Origin: Clostridiales bacterium
GTDB lineage: Bacteria; Bacillota; Clostridia; Lachnospirales; Lachnospiraceae
Reading direction: 5' to 3'
Assembly (NCBI GenBank): GCA_021204045.1
Contig: JAJQAA010000034.1
Coordinates: forward strand, 1-64,000
Length of the DNA stretch: 64,000 nucleotides
Shown: piece after piece, positions 63,972 through 64,000 of the stretch
Position numbering within the stretch: the first letter of the stretch is position 1
How the letters are laid out: each line of letters begins with the position of its first letter
Notes under the pieces: model-generated
What the model saw: only the letters and a program-made list of their open reading frames with translations
Database searches by the model: none
What the model was told of the DNA's origin: nothing
Position numbers and translations under genes: made by a program

Positions 63972-64000
63972 ATCCTTTTGAAAAAATTTTGTCATTTTGT

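Overview
The window looks like a chromosome segment of a spore-forming, moderately GC-rich member of the Clostridia, most likely Lachnospiraceae-like. The evidence is a germination protease (gpr), a YlmC/YmxH sporulation protein, AddAB, NrdR, long-form HPF, Clostridia-type cell-wall-repeat proteins and many AGGAGG ribosome binding sites. No rRNA, tRNA or CRISPR array was recognised. The taxonomic statement is inference from gene content.

Layout. 0.1-2.7 kb: a LacI-type regulator and uxaC (glucuronate catabolism) behind one promoter with a palindromic operator. 2.8-9.2 kb: a more AT-rich block with a DMT exporter, an Asp/Glu racemase-like enzyme, a Crp/Fnr regulator, RidA, a class V PLP enzyme, a GNAT and an NhaC antiporter. 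It looks like an acquired amino-acid or amine module. 9.4-12.5 kb: a large lipoprotein related to subtype A tannases, then the 3' remnant of a group II intron joined to a truncated exon. 12.5-29.8 kb: housekeeping genes, mostly on the minus strand (DUF1445, PHP, mtaB, thiI-nifS, rsmE-prmA, nagB, gpr, aroK/aroE, efp, yqeG, nrdR, ylmC, prfB with its programmed frameshift, secA). Just beyond secA lies a cluster of five perfect DnaA boxes. 30-42 kb: TSUP permease, hpf, an acyltransferase, an NlpC/P60 protein, trxB, greA, a secreted transglutaminase-like protein, an SDR, an ammonium transporter fused to P-II with a structured leader, and gene remnants. 42-54 kb: addA-addB, an FMN_bind-like membrane protein, ftsH and pyrG.

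54-61 kb is an accessory zone. It holds a YhcG-type nuclease, a frameshifted AlbA/RecG-like pseudogene, a 296-bp second copy of part of pyrG, a truncated Rpn-family gene and an AbiE type IV toxin-antitoxin pair.

The most interesting system is at 57.1-64 kb. It has an 893-residue protein made of an ECF sigma factor, a Gly/Ala/Ser heptad-repeat linker, one membrane helix and about 555 extracytoplasmic residues. A tiny zinc-ribbon lipoprotein gene lies directly upstream in the same operon. The divergent neighbourhood includes a secreted cell-wall-repeat/transglutaminase protein. The sigma operon and the transglutaminase gene carry near-identical, non-sigma-A promoter motifs (AAAACC, 17 nt, GTCATA). 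This suggests a membrane-tethered sigma factor that controls itself and a wall-associated target.
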